64,000 nt of DNA from Clostridium fungisolvens (GCF_014193895.1 NZ_BLZR01000001.1:3410001-3474000); one strand, 5' to 3'; shown: positions 40,311 through 49,463, counted from the stretch's first letter. The notes: generated by a model not told the origin, from the letters alone. Numbers and translations: made by a program.

Positions 40311-41468
40311 TTAATTCATCAATATAGTTAAAAATCCATCTAAGTTAAATACTTTGTTAGTTTCAAATATCTCTGCTAACTTTTCTATATTCTCCTCTAA
40401 ATGTTCAACGTCTTTAGAATACATGTGCATTATATCTACTGAGTCTTCATCAATAAATTTTCCGCTTTCTATCCACCTAAACACAAATAATTCCTTAATC
40501 ATTAAGTAACTAACCACCGCTGTTTTCACTTTTGCAGATAAATCATAATCAAAAACAGCTTTCATAAAATATCTAAATACAAAGTAAACTAACAGATTTT
40601 CAAACTTGTACATCTTTTCTTTATAATACTGATTAAATTGTTTATGTTTATCTAAATAAAGTTCTGCATCACTATTGCCCTGCCAAAAATAACTTAATAC
40701 CTTATGTAAGCCTAATGGATCATTAGGAGTTATATGTTTTAGGTCTTTAAATACCTTAAAAAACTCATATATGTTATTATATCTGATAGTCCCCTTACCC
40801 TTATACTTATCGAAAGTACTAATAATTTCACTTCTAATCCCATTGTTTAAGTATTTTTCATTAACAGCTTTTATACCCATTATATTATTTTCATCTATTA
40901 CTGCTTGAATTTCGCTAGTAAATTTAAGAATTAAAGAAACTCTATCCTCTAGAACAATATTACGGTTTTGAAGGATATCAAGAATTATTTTTCTACTTTG
41001 CAAAAGATTTATAAAAAGCATGGCGTTAATATCATTATATGAAGTTATTTCTTCTTCAATTTCACTTACTTCGAACTCTACCTTTTTATGATCTCTTAAT
41101 ATTATTCTTGCTGCTTCTGGACAGGACAGCGATATCCCTATCTCACGTAAGCCACCAAATTCTTCAGTGTATCTTGGAAACTGCCTGCAAGTATAGCAAA
41201 GACTATCAGCCCCAAGCTCAGTATATATATCACACATTTTGTTTTCATTTAGAAATGCACAGTCATCACCTTTTAATACAAATATATTCTCTCCATCACG
41301 ATATACTATCTTATCTCGTAGTCTTTTTCCAAACTCTCCATCTACCCTTTTATATTTATTATATGTTTCATCATCAATTACAATTTCCCAGCCAGCACAG
41401 CATGTATCTTCACACTCTGAGGCTATACATTTGAATTCTTTAAAATACTCTGGTACTCGAATCTTCAT
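40311..41468 (-). CDS. FliB-like lysine N-methylase family protein
   Basis: The 385-residue protein has the FliB signature. The N-terminus IRVPEYFKEFKCIASECEDTCCAGW holds Cys 14, 19, 23 and 24. Further Cys follow in DDCAFLNENKMCDIY and LCYTCRQFPRY, a set that probably binds an iron-sulphur cluster. FliB methylates lysines of flagellin in enterobacteria. Homologues without flagellar neighbours are common in clostridia, and no flagellar gene is visible here, so the true target may be different. GAGGT precedes the ATG. The C-terminal half is helical without recognised motifs. Confidence 0.82.
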   Translation of the reverse strand: MKIRVPEYFKEFKCIASECEDTCCAGWEIVIDDETYNKYKRVDGEFGKRLRDKIVYRDGENIFVLKGDDCAFLNENKMCDIYTELGADSLCYTCRQFPRYTEEFGGLREIGISLSCPEAARIILRDHKKVEFEVSEIEEEITSYNDINAMLFINLLQSRKIILDILQNRNIVLEDRVSLILKFTSEIQAVIDENNIMGIKAVNEKYLNNGIRSEIISTFDKYKGKGTIRYNNIYEFFKVFKDLKHITPNDPLGLHKVLSYFWQGNSDAELYLDKHKQFNQYYKEKMYKFENLLVYFVFRYFMKAVFDYDLSAKVKTAVVSYLMIKELFVFRWIESGKFIDEDSVDIMHMYSKDVEHLEENIEKLAEIFETNKVFNLDGFLTILMN

Positions 41469-41687
41469 TTCTTACCTCATTCTATTTATATTTTTAAGTT
41501 ATTCCTTAATTTTAATACCTATTGATGATATCATCAAGTAGCCAAGTACCATTACTAATCACAAAAAAAAACAAACTTATTACCTCTAATCCAATAAAAA
41601 AATTGAAATAGATGAATTTAGTCTCGAGTAACTAGAACGGTATATAAAAGTAAATAATATCCTCAGTGGCAAATCGGTGGCAAAATA

Positions 41688-41722
41688 AAAAAACACTTAG
41701 GTCAAACCTAGTGTTTTCAATG
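41688..41722 (-). terminator. Terminator of the RNase P RNA gene
   Basis: AAAACACTTAGGT and ACCTAGTGTTTT pair around CAA with one bulged T, followed on the minus strand by Ts. It directly follows the RNase P RNA 3' end. Confidence 0.8.
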
Positions 41723-42096
41723 TGCGAGATAAGTCTATAAGCCGAGTTCTGTATTTGACAATCATCTATCTAGGCCCATCGTTGCCGATGGGCTCCAGCG
41801 ATACACCCAGAGGCGGGACGGGCAATCCCATAATGCCTCTCTATTCGATCTTGCTCCAGGTGGGGTTTACAGAGCCGTGAAGTCGCCATCACGCTGGTGA
41901 GCTCTTACCTCGCCTTTCCACCCTTACCAGATGATATAAATATCATACTCATTCTTAAAAAGAATTCTGGCGGTATATCTCTGTTGCACTTTCCTTCGGG
42001 TCGCCTCGACTGGACGTTATCCAGCACCCTGCCCTGCGGAGCTCGGACTTTCCTCTCCTGACTGTCGTCAGCAGCGATTGTCTGGCTTACTCGCAA
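41723..42096 (-). ncRNA. rnpB: RNase P RNA
   Basis: Read on the minus strand, the sequence begins TGCGAGTAAGCCAGACAATC and contains GAGGAAAGTCCGAGCTCC (the conserved P4/CR-I region) and GGGCAGGGTGCTGGATAAC, with GACCCGAAGGAAAGTGCAAC and GGTAAGGGTGGAAAGGCG later on. It ends ACAGAACTCGGCTTATAGAC, the strongly conserved 3' part of P4. The 5' TGCGAGTAAG pairs with CTTATCTCGCA at the 3' end to form P1. These blocks identify bacterial RNase P RNA, the catalytic part of the tRNA 5'-end processing enzyme. The length of about 374 nt is normal. Confidence 0.97.
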
Positions 42097-42532
42097 GATT
42101 TATCTTATCATATTAATCGACATAAAGCAAATAATTTTTCATAGGATATTTAATATAATATAACTAATTTTTTCTATAATCAGCTTATAATCTTATCTAG
42201 TTTATATTATAGATAGACCAGTTCTTAATAATATCGGTAATTAAATCTCAATTAATACATACTAGAATCATTAACTAATCTTTATATAGTAACACTGGGG
42301 TATCCATTTCTATGAACAGACATACTACTTCAATCTTTGGACTCAAAGTAATGCTTTCGGTAAACCTACGAAGCATTATTTTGATAGCTTTAACATGAAG
42401 TAGTTTATCTATATATATGGACAACTCTATAATTATAATTTTATTTTTTAAAAAAACTTCCTCAGTACTTAAAAATCCAAAAAAATGTAGTTTTAGCTTT
42501 AGAGTTAACTATCCTTAGTAAGCACTCATAAA
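42097..42532. other. Non-coding interval with a palindromic element
   Basis: The gap holds the rnpB promoter region and, at 42312-42418, a long imperfect palindrome: ACATACTACTTCAATC at one end, ATGAAGTAGTTTATC at the other, and a central hairpin AATGCTTTCG / CGAAGCATT. Its ends resemble those of family A (TACTACTTC), but the core differs. The rest is AT-rich. Confidence 0.5.
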
Positions 42533-43279
42533 TTAATGAATAAATACAGCCCATAAATGCGATATAGGCATTGCTAAGATAAGTGCTGGTATCATGTTGG
42601 CTACTGGAAAGTTCTTAATCTCACTTATACGGAAACCTGTTGCTAACATTATTATTCCACCACATGCAGTAAAATCAGATATCATATTTGGTGTAATCAT
42701 TGGTAATATAAAGGTTGCTCCAAAGAATAATGTAAGTAATATAATTATTTGCGGAATACAAATAAATCCTACTAATATTCCAAGACTAGCTGCAAATATT
42801 CCTGCTGTAAAAAGATCTAGAATTGACTTTGTAATTAATATTGAGTGGTCTCCTGTCATACCTTCATTTAATGCACCAAATATACCAGTTCCACTGGCAC
42901 AAAATAAAATCAATATTCCAACAAACTTCTCCATAAAAGCATCTTGACTTTCTAAGGTAACTGCAACTTCTTCATAAACATCGGTTTTATCACTAGTAAA
43001 TAATTTTTCAATAGGTTCTTTAGCTTTCTTAGCCCATGTTCCTATTATCTCTTCTAACTTAATCAATTCACCAATAGCACTTCCAAGTATTAAGGCCAAA
43101 ATTACTGCAGGAAGAGTGTGTACTTTCACTATATAATTCACACCCATTCCCATTGATGCTACTCCAAAAGTTAATGGCAAAGCTCGTCTTAATCTTACTG
43201 GTATTTTATCACCTAAAATTGCTCCTATTATCCCTCCAAAAAGTACTGTACATGCATTAACTATTACTCCAATTGGCAT
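42533..43279 (-). CDS. DUF554 family membrane protein
   Basis: The 248-residue protein has seven or eight predicted membrane segments and is preceded by GGAGG. The N-terminus MPIGVIVNACTVLFGGIIGAILG and the following LPLTFGVASMGMGVNYI, plus GIFGALNEGMTGDHSILITKSILD, fit the DUF554 (YqgA-like) family. These are inner-membrane proteins whose transport or other role is unproven. A soluble loop of about 35 residues lies between segments 3 and 4. It is monocistronic. Short similar sequences (TAGTTTTAG-TTTAGAGTT) occur on both sides of the gene. Confidence 0.88.
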   Translation of the reverse strand: MPIGVIVNACTVLFGGIIGAILGDKIPVRLRRALPLTFGVASMGMGVNYIVKVHTLPAVILALILGSAIGELIKLEEIIGTWAKKAKEPIEKLFTSDKTDVYEEVAVTLESQDAFMEKFVGILILFCASGTGIFGALNEGMTGDHSILITKSILDLFTAGIFAASLGILVGFICIPQIIILLTLFFGATFILPMITPNMISDFTACGGIIMLATGFRISEIKNFPVANMIPALILAMPISHLWAVFIH

Positions 43280-43687
43280 TTTAAATTATCCTCCATATAT
43301 ACTTTATCTTTTATAAAGGGACAACCCTCCAATTATACTTATATAAAAAAAACTCTTCTCATAACTGAGCTTAGTTCTTAAAATAGTTTTAGATTTAGAG
43401 TTGTCCGTCTAAACTACAGAAACTTAAAGAAAGCTTACTTATAATCATTTTGTCTTCACTGATTATACAATGTATAATCCTTTAGCTAAAAAGTTCATAT
43501 AACTTCCCATCTTAGGTCTTGTTTCATTATAATTTACATAGTTACTATGAAGCAATTCAAAATTAGAAAAGATATATTCCAATTTGGAATATATCTTTTC
43601 TTAATAAGCCTCAAACAATTCATATAATATTCTTATAAATATGATTCTACTTTGATTATTAACTATTCAAGTTCTTTTATTTATCCA
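43280..43687. other. Non-coding interval
   Basis: No gene is seen between the LysR-type and DUF554 genes. A small hairpin-like TCCAATTTGGAATA at 43576-43591 and a repeated TTTTAGATTTAGAGTT lie here. No clear terminator or promoter was assigned. Confidence 0.35.
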
Positions 43688-44581
43688 CTACACTTTGTTC
43701 TCTTTAAGCCACTCATCTGTATAGGAGTAGAACTTATTCATAGCTTCAGTTGGCTTTTTCTGTGTTTGAGCAACCAAAGCTAAAGTGCTAGTAATCTTCT
43801 TGTCTAACTCTATCATTACTACATCCTTATTATTGAAAAACTCTACAACTTTTCTCATTAATAATGATATCCCTATCCCCTCAGCTACAATTCCAATGAT
43901 GGTTTCTATTCTGCTATAGTTATATATAACTTTGGGTTCAAATCCTGATTCTCTGCAGGCTTTTAAGCTAATATCATATATTCCTGCCCCAGAATCTAAA
44001 AATATAAAATTCTCTTTAGAAGCCTTACCTAAATCCACAGAAGATTTTTTTGCGAACTGGTGATTCTTTGAAACAATCATTACTAAATCATCATCTATCA
44101 ACGGGTTTATTTTATAACTATCTCCTGATAATGAAACCGTACGAATCAAGGCCAAATCTATTTCTGAATTATTAAGAGATGATAAAACCTCTGGACCAGT
44201 TCCCTCGATAATAGCGATATCTATATCTGTATTTTTCTTAGTAAAGCTTGCAACTAGTGATGGGATTCCATATTGCGTCATAACAGGAATCGTACCTATT
44301 GTCAAAGTTTTTCTATTACTTCCTTTATATTCATTCATTGCTATATGCATTTCATTATATGTATTTATCATTATATTAGCATAATCTAAAAGTTCTATAC
44401 CTGCTTCAGTAAGCTTTACTCTTCTCTTGCTCCTATCAAAAAGCTTTACCCCTAATTGATTTTCCAAGGTCTTAATGTGTTTTGATAAGGAGGATTGAGA
44501 TATACAAAGTTCTTCTGCTGCTAGAGTAAAGTTTTTATTCTCTGCTACTTTTATAAAAAACTTCAATTGACGAATTTCCAT
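43688..44581 (-). CDS. LysR-family transcriptional regulator
   Basis: The 297-residue protein has an ATG after GTAGGAG. The N-terminal winged helix MEIRQLKFFIKVAENKNFTL, then AAEELCISQSSLSKHIKTLE and LGVKLFDRSKRRVKLTEAG (residues 1-60), is a textbook LysR DNA-binding domain. Residues 90-290 form the periplasmic-binding-like effector domain (LTIGTIPVMTQYGIPSLVASF, LALIRT, FIFLDSGAGIY). It usually binds a small metabolite and controls a divergent gene, but the plus-strand gene beyond its start (44936) is a small membrane protein with no obvious metabolic link. The effector is unknown. Confidence 0.92.
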   Translation of the reverse strand: MEIRQLKFFIKVAENKNFTLAAEELCISQSSLSKHIKTLENQLGVKLFDRSKRRVKLTEAGIELLDYANIMINTYNEMHIAMNEYKGSNRKTLTIGTIPVMTQYGIPSLVASFTKKNTDIDIAIIEGTGPEVLSSLNNSEIDLALIRTVSLSGDSYKINPLIDDDLVMIVSKNHQFAKKSSVDLGKASKENFIFLDSGAGIYDISLKACRESGFEPKVIYNYSRIETIIGIVAEGIGISLLMRKVVEFFNNKDVVMIELDKKITSTLALVAQTQKKPTEAMNKFYSYTDEWLKENKV

Positions 44582-44935
44582 AGCTACTCCTACTCATCTT
44601 TATCTAGAATTTTTATATCAATACTCTTCACCTATCGCATAACTAATTAAAATAAAATTTCTCAATATAACTCATTCTTAATAACTTGTATGTATTAAAA
44701 GACTTAACTACCTTATACTGTGTAACTTTAAGCATAATAGAACTTCATATAAAAATCAAATAATCTTTTTATATTAATCTCAGTTAAAGCGTCAAATGAC
44801 TAAACAATTAATTTCAACATGATGCTCTAAAATCATCAAAAATTTAAAACGCTCTAATCTCAAATAATGTAATTCATGTTATAATTAAACATATAATAAC
44901 TTGATTCTATTCTAATTCAGAAAGGAAGTATTGAA
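44582..44935. other. Divergent intergenic region (LysR / small membrane protein)
   Basis: This AT-rich region likely contains promoters for both genes. A segment CAACATGATGCTCTAAAATCATC at 44816-44838 resembles AAACATGATGCTTTAACAGCATC at 12712-12734, suggesting another low-copy repeat. No ORF is credible. Confidence 0.4.
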
Positions 44936-45244
44936 ATGAATTTCATTGGTTTAATACCTGTATTTATGGGAGTAATCTACTTAATATATTCTGTTTTATG
45001 CAAGAATAAGCTTAATTATTATAGTCGAAGATCAAAAATCAAGGTTGTAAGATCAAATGAATTTTTAGCTTTACAATTTAACTTTGCTATTATAAATACT
45101 ATATATCTTATTGCCTATGGATTTTTAATAATTTTACTTAATCTTGATAGTATATTTGTTATATTAGGACTTGCAGGGTTTTATACCATAAATTTTTTAT
45201 TATTACTACAAAGCAAAAAGAAAGGTTACATAGACTATAAATAA
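44936..45244 (+). CDS. Small membrane protein (DUF3784-like)
   Basis: The 102-residue protein follows AAAGGAAG. It has three membrane segments (about residues 2-20, 50-70 and 72-92) separated by a basic loop (YYSRRSKIKVVRSNEF). The layout of one helix, a basic loop and a helical hairpin is like small DUF3784-type proteins of clostridia, but the match is by pattern only and the function is unknown. It has its own terminator about 16 bp after the stop, and it is divergent from the LysR-type regulator, which may control it. Confidence 0.6.
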   Translation: MNFIGLIPVFMGVIYLIYSVLCKNKLNYYSRRSKIKVVRSNEFLALQFNFAIINTIYLIAYGFLIILLNLDSIFVILGLAGFYTINFLLLLQSKKKGYIDYK

Positions 45245-45260
45245 AAATTAATTTTAAAAG

Positions 45261-45300
45261 AAAAGATGATTCCTGCTTAATGAAGGAGTCATCTTTTTAA
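45261..45300. terminator. Bidirectional terminator
   Basis: AAAAGATGATTCCT and AGGAGTCATCTTTT pair over 14 positions with one mismatch and a 9-nt loop, followed by T-rich sequence, between convergent small genes. Confidence 0.83.
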
Positions 45301-45371
45301 ATTACATATAAACTTTTATTGTTTAAATCTTTATTATAAGATTATATATTTTTATCATTTAACCTTAATTC

Positions 45372-45662
45372 CTAATGCTTATTACTCATATATAAAGCAG
45401 CGATGAGCATTAGTATTGCTATCGGTATCCCTATTCTTGTGAACACAAGTAATACTATTATAGCTGATATTATGAGATACTTTAATAGATTTGTGCTTTT
45501 CTTAAATTTCATAGGTACTTTATAATCAACCTTTTTATATATGTTTTTGATATCAGTACCTAGTTTTTTAAAATCTTCACCAAGGTCATCATAACTTTTG
45601 CCAGTGCTATTAAAGTCATAGTGCTTATAACTCTTCTTTTTTGACACACCTCTCAACCCCAA
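45372..45662 (-). CDS. Small membrane protein of unknown function
   Basis: The frame gives 96 residues from a TTG at 45662; the true start is uncertain because TTG at 45656 and GTG at 45647 are also in frame. The soluble, charged N-terminal part (KSYKHYDFNSTGKSYDDLGEDFKKLGTDIKNIYKK) is followed by two close membrane helices (KYLIISAIIVLLVFTRIGIP and IAILMLIAALYM). No known domain is recognised. It starts 6 bp after the stop of the AIM24-family gene on the same strand and is probably co-transcribed with it. Its role may be linked to that protein, but this is inference. Confidence 0.55.
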   Translation of the reverse strand: MGLRGVSKKKSYKHYDFNSTGKSYDDLGEDFKKLGTDIKNIYKKVDYKVPMKFKKSTNLLKYLIISAIIVLLVFTRIGIPIAILMLIAALYMSNKH

Positions 45663-45668
45663 AAATTG

Positions 45669-46466
45669 TTAGAAACCATCACCATCTAAAAAGTTACCTA
45701 ATGTACCTAATATACTTCCTTCATCTTTTCTTCCGCCACCATGCATACCTGAAGCCGCAAATACTCTAGAAGCTAATCTTGAGAAAGGTAAGCTTTGAAC
45801 CCATACAGAACCTGGTCCTGTTAAAGTAGCTAGGAACAATCCTTCTCCACCAAATAAAGTGTTCTTTATTCCTCCTACAAATTCGATATCATAGTGAACA
45901 TCTCTCGTCATTGCTACAAGACATCCAGTATCTATCTTTAAGGTTTGACCTGGCATAAGATCTTTCCTTGTTATCGTTCCACCAGCATGAACGAAAGCCA
46001 ATCCATCTCCTTCAAGCTTTTCAAGTATGAATCCTTCTCCACCAAAGAAGCCTACACTTAATTTTCTTCTAAAGTCAATTCCAATAGATACTCCTTTGGC
46101 TGCGCATAAGAAAGCATCTTTTTGGCAGATAAGCTTTCCACCTAGTTTTGATAAATCCATAGGTATTATCTTACCAGGATAAGGAGCTGCAAAGGAAACT
46201 TGCGCCTTTCCATAACCTGTGTTAGTGAATGCAGTCATAAATAAACTTTCACCAGTAACAACTCTTTTTCCTGCTGAAAACAACTTGCCCATAAATCCAC
46301 TTCCAGCATTTGTTCCGTCACCAAAGATTGTTTCCATCTTCATAGTTTGGTCCATCATCATCATTGCACCTGCTTCTGCAAATACAGTTTCATTTGGATC
46401 TAATTCTATTTCTACGAACTGCATATCATCTCCATAGATCTTGTAGTCTATTTCATGTGAATACAA
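45669..46466 (-). CDS. AIM24/TIGR00266 family protein
   Basis: The start is a TTG at 46466, 8 nt after AAGGAG; a GTG at 46475 overlaps that ribosome site. The 265-residue protein is all-beta and Gly-rich, with MQFVEIELDPNETVFAEAGAMMMMD at the N-terminus, GSGFMGKLFSAGKRVVTGESLFMTAFTN, LSVGFFGGEGFILEKLEGDG, and GLFLATLTGPGSVWVQSLPFSRLA near the end. This is the TIGR00266/AIM24 family with a three-sheet trimeric fold; the bacterial role is unproven. It ends GGGRKDEGSILGTLGNFLDGDGF, a flexible tail. A downstream small membrane gene follows after 6 bp. Confidence 0.88.
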   Translation of the reverse strand: MYSHEIDYKIYGDDMQFVEIELDPNETVFAEAGAMMMMDQTMKMETIFGDGTNAGSGFMGKLFSAGKRVVTGESLFMTAFTNTGYGKAQVSFAAPYPGKIIPMDLSKLGGKLICQKDAFLCAAKGVSIGIDFRRKLSVGFFGGEGFILEKLEGDGLAFVHAGGTITRKDLMPGQTLKIDTGCLVAMTRDVHYDIEFVGGIKNTLFGGEGLFLATLTGPGSVWVQSLPFSRLASRVFAASGMHGGGRKDEGSILGTLGNFLDGDGF

Positions 46467-46686
46467 TAAAATCACTCCTTATATGTTTATAATAATATTC
46501 TATTTGAAAATTTGTGCAAATAAAATATATTTTTAGTAACTTAAGAAAATTTTAAGTTATTTATAAGTTAATGTTAAAAATATAGTAGTATCCTATACAT
46601 GTTTATTGTTCCATATGCCAAATTATTTATTATGAAGATAATTTTTATAACACTTAGAGAGTAAGTTTTGCCTTTCGGTAAATGGA
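46467..46686. other. Intergenic region before the AIM24 gene
   Basis: AT-rich sequence with no credible gene. It should contain the promoter of the AIM24 gene; AAGTTATTTATAAGTTAATG at 46553-46572 is unexplained. A terminator for the minus-strand genes upstream follows immediately. Confidence 0.4.
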
Positions 46687-46718
46687 AAAACAGCCTAATT
46701 TTTATTAAGCTGTTTTAT
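46687..46718 (-). terminator. Terminator after the trmK-NIF3 operon
   Basis: On the minus strand AAAACAGCTTAA pairs with TTAGGCTGTTTT across a 7-nt loop with one G-U pair, followed by TCCATTT. It lies about 100 bp after the NIF3-family stop. Confidence 0.72.
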
Positions 46719-46814
46719 GTCCTATATGTAAACTCAAGCTGCACATACTATTCTACAATCTCAGTTCCTGCTTATTTTCTCCTATGTATCGCTATGAGCC
46801 TTTTTAATCTAAAG

Positions 46815-47618
46815 TTAAATAAATTTATACGGATCTCTATTGGTTTTTGAAACAATAACTTTTACACCTTTATCAGCCAATAGGAACTTTTCTGTTAATC
46901 TATTACATATATCTATAAACAATGGCCATTCTGAGCCAAAATGTCCTATATCTAAAATTGAAATACCTTCTTCTGTATAATCACTTACATAATGATAAGT
47001 GGTATCTCCAGTTATGATGCAATCTGCTCCATATCTTTTAGAAATTGCAAAGAAATCTTGCCCGCTTCCATTTATTATAGCGATTTTCTTTACTTTCTTA
47101 TTTAAATCACCACTAAATCTTAGATTTTGAATTGATAGTTTCTTTTTTATTGTATCTACTAACTCTGATAGTTCCATAGGAGTATCTAAAGACACTAATC
47201 TACCGATACCAGCATCTCCATTCTTTGAGTTATTAGAAACTTCAAGGATTTTGTCACTATTAAAACCTAACATTTTCACTATAGTATCGTTCATACCCTC
47301 TTTAGCAGAATCTAAGTTAGTATGAGCGCTATAAACATTTATATCATTTTTTATTAGTTCTATAAGCTTTTTACCTAATAAAGTATCCTTTGTAATTGTC
47401 TTTGGCTTTAGAAAAAGTATTGGATGATGGGTTAGTATCATTTGTGCACCAATTTCCTTTGCCTCTTCTATTACACTTAGGGTACAATCTAAAGCAACTA
47501 ATATAGTAGAAACCTCTGCATTATTATCTCCAACCATAAGACCTACATTATCAAAATCTTCTTTTAAGGCCTTAGGCGCAATTTCTTCTACTATTTTTGA
47601 TATCTCAAATACTTTCAT
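46815..47618 (-). CDS. Nif3-like dinuclear metal-centre protein (YqfO family)
   Basis: The 267-residue protein has the DUF34/NIF3 signature: FDNVGLMVGD (Asp metal region), ILTHHPILFLKPK (double His), SAHTNLDSAKEGMND, DCIITGDTTYHYVSD and DIGHFGSEWP with metal-binding His and Glu. These form the dinuclear site of hexameric NIF3 proteins. Some members act as GTP cyclohydrolase-like or phosphoesterase enzymes, but no single function is agreed. It is shorter than Bacillus YqfO (about 370) because it lacks the central inserted domain. Its ATG follows the TrmK stop by one nucleotide, a tight coupling seen in many firmicutes. Confidence 0.92.
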   Translation of the reverse strand: MKVFEISKIVEEIAPKALKEDFDNVGLMVGDNNAEVSTILVALDCTLSVIEEAKEIGAQMILTHHPILFLKPKTITKDTLLGKKLIELIKNDINVYSAHTNLDSAKEGMNDTIVKMLGFNSDKILEVSNNSKNGDAGIGRLVSLDTPMELSELVDTIKKKLSIQNLRFSGDLNKKVKKIAIINGSGQDFFAISKRYGADCIITGDTTYHYVSDYTEEGISILDIGHFGSEWPLFIDICNRLTEKFLLADKGVKVIVSKTNRDPYKFI

Positions 47619-47619
47619 A

Positions 47620-48309
47620 CTACAATATCTCCTTAAGTTTAGAAATTTTAACTTCTAGCTCAGCTCTCTTTTGTTTTGCATGAATAGTATCTTCTTTTAT
47701 AAAACTCAATATACTTTCATATTTAGATATCTTTGAATTTATAAAACTTATAAAGGTTTCATTATTCTTCTTCAAAATTATAGGACTTACCTCAAAGTAT
47801 ATAGAATCATCAATTTCTAACGGTTTATTACTTTCATTAAATCTAACTTTAAACAATTCATAGTATTTTCCTTCATCAAAGCAGATATCTTCATCAAGAA
47901 CTTCAAATTTACTGCTATATAAGAATTCTCTCAACACTTCAGGGTTTTGAGCAGGCTGTAGTATAATAAATGAGCACTTCTTAATCTTATCTATGTCCTC
48001 TAATAATATATCTCTAGTTAAATTACCACCCATACCAGCTATAACAACTGCTTCTACTTCATTTTCTTTTAAAGTAGAAAGTCCTGGTCCAAGTCTACAC
48101 TCTATACTCTTCTCCAGTCCATCCATTGCAACATTGAATTTTGCTTTCTCAATAGGGCCTTTATTTATATCAGATGCTATTGCTTTACTGCAAATTTCAT
48201 TTTTTACGCAATAAATTGGTACATATCCATGATCTGTACCAATATCAGCTATGCTGTCACATTTATCAATATTATTAACTATGGTTTGCAATCTTTTACT
48301 AAGTTCCAT
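47620..48309 (-). CDS. trmK: tRNA (adenine(22)-N(1))-methyltransferase TrmK
   Basis: The ATG at 48309 is preferred because AAAGGTG lies just before it; a GTG three codons upstream overlaps that site. The 229-residue protein has the Rossmann SAM site CDSIADIGTDHGYVPIYC (with motif DIGTDHG), AIASDINKGPIEKA, and the TrmK hallmark AVVIAGMGGNLTRDILLED. LQPAQNPEVLREFLY is the catalytic-loop region. The C-terminal 60 residues form the coiled-coil that grips the tRNA. It methylates N1 of A22 in the D-loop. The sequence and its coupling to the NIF3 gene match the YqfN-YqfO pair of Bacillus. Confidence 0.93.
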   Translation of the reverse strand: MELSKRLQTIVNNIDKCDSIADIGTDHGYVPIYCVKNEICSKAIASDINKGPIEKAKFNVAMDGLEKSIECRLGPGLSTLKENEVEAVVIAGMGGNLTRDILLEDIDKIKKCSFIILQPAQNPEVLREFLYSSKFEVLDEDICFDEGKYYELFKVRFNESNKPLEIDDSIYFEVSPIILKKNNETFISFINSKISKYESILSFIKEDTIHAKQKRAELEVKISKLKEIL

Positions 48310-48575
48310 TAAGTTCACCTTTCTATAAATCCATCATTTGCTTATCAATATTTCTACCAAATTTCACATAACACTATTTTATATATTATTTGTATATAAA
48401 CTTGTTTAGGTAAATTTAAAAATAGTTAAGAGTATCCCCTTGCTTCTATGAAACTTACCTACTTCAAGTTTTATATAGATATCCCAGTTCTAATCTATAA
48501 AATCTAATTGCTGATTCAATTAACTCTTAACGAAAACTAAATTGCATAGACATATGCTATTTTGAACTGTTCTAT

Positions 48576-49463
48576 CTATAGATATAAGTGTAGTATTCTA
48601 ATTTGTATAGCTAAAAATACTGAAGAAATAAGTAAAGCTATATATATATATTTATAAGCAGATCTCTTGTCATATTTAGCGCAAAAATATGCTGCATAAT
48701 GCATACAAAATAGTATTATCATATTAAGAGCACCATATGTCATTTGTCTAAACGCAAACTGTTTCCCTGTTCCCTCTACTACCGGTCTAAAGGTTGCATC
48801 AAAAAATAGAGGCATATTATCCGGAAGTTTATTCATCAGATAAAGAACAAAAGGATTAAGTGTCATATATACAATTATAAGCGCTACAAGCATAAATGGA
48901 AAAAGAAAGCTTTTTTCCTTAAACAAGTCTCTATTTTTATTGTATTTAATTTCAAAGTTTTTTTGATCGATACCTTTTTCCTTGAACATAGCTAAAAATG
49001 AATCTATATCATTTGGTGAAATACCATAACTTATCTCATCAGTATGAATATATAATACCTGTTTGCTAGAAGTAACAAACATATGGCTTGTTCCAACATC
49101 CTCTATCACTGATCTTCCGTAGTTGTACATAGTTCTACCAACTCCAGAAAGATTCATACCCTTTATAGCGCCTGTTTGAACGTTATATCCATCTATTTTT
49201 TCATATGGTATAAAAATCTTCTTTATCCCCCAAAGAGCATTTATCTCAACACCACTTGAGTGTATTTTGTATCTTAGAGTAACTGTCTGTAGTACATAAA
49301 ATAAACAATATATAGAGAAGGCAACAGAAAAAATCTTAACAAGACTTACTTCTGTATATGTATTAAAAAACTGCACTCCAAAATATATTATTATATTTAC
49401 AGCTATTATAAAAAACATCAGCTCATATATGGCAATCCCTCTACGGGGTTTATAAATTTCCAA
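48576..49463 (-). CDS. Membrane protein with a PH-like domain
   Basis: The likely start is a TTG at 49463 after GAGGTGGTAGG, giving 295 residues; a GTG three codons earlier overlaps the ribosome site. Two membrane helices near the N-terminus (about 15-60) lead into a bacterial PH-like domain (about 65-165, RYKIHSSGVEINALWGIKKIFIPYEKIDGYNV, FVTSSKQVLYIHTDEISYGISPND). At least three further helices follow (185-210, 235-255, 270-290). Such proteins are usually placed in the inner membrane with the PH domain cytoplasmic. No specific function is known. It is located between the TrmK and RpoD genes, on the same strand but separated by about 130-270 bp. Confidence 0.75.
   Translation of the reverse strand: MEIYKPRRGIAIYELMFFIIAVNIIIYFGVQFFNTYTEVSLVKIFSVAFSIYCLFYVLQTVTLRYKIHSSGVEINALWGIKKIFIPYEKIDGYNVQTGAIKGMNLSGVGRTMYNYGRSVIEDVGTSHMFVTSSKQVLYIHTDEISYGISPNDIDSFLAMFKEKGIDQKNFEIKYNKNRDLFKEKSFLFPFMLVALIIVYMTLNPFVLYLMNKLPDNMPLFFDATFRPVVEGTGKQFAFRQMTYGALNMIILFCMHYAAYFCAKYDKRSAYKYIYIALLISSVFLAIQIRILHLYL

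Noticed and set aside
41039..41434. 131-codon plus-strand frame
   Set aside because: It is antisense to the FliB-like gene, whose Cys motifs are clear, and has low-complexity composition.
41905..42096. 63-codon open frame on the minus strand
   Set aside because: It lies wholly within the RNase P RNA gene on the same strand and is incidental.
43930..43960. GGGTTCAAATCC resembling a tRNA T-loop
   Set aside because: It lies inside the LysR-type gene and no acceptor stem, D-arm or anticodon arm surrounds it.
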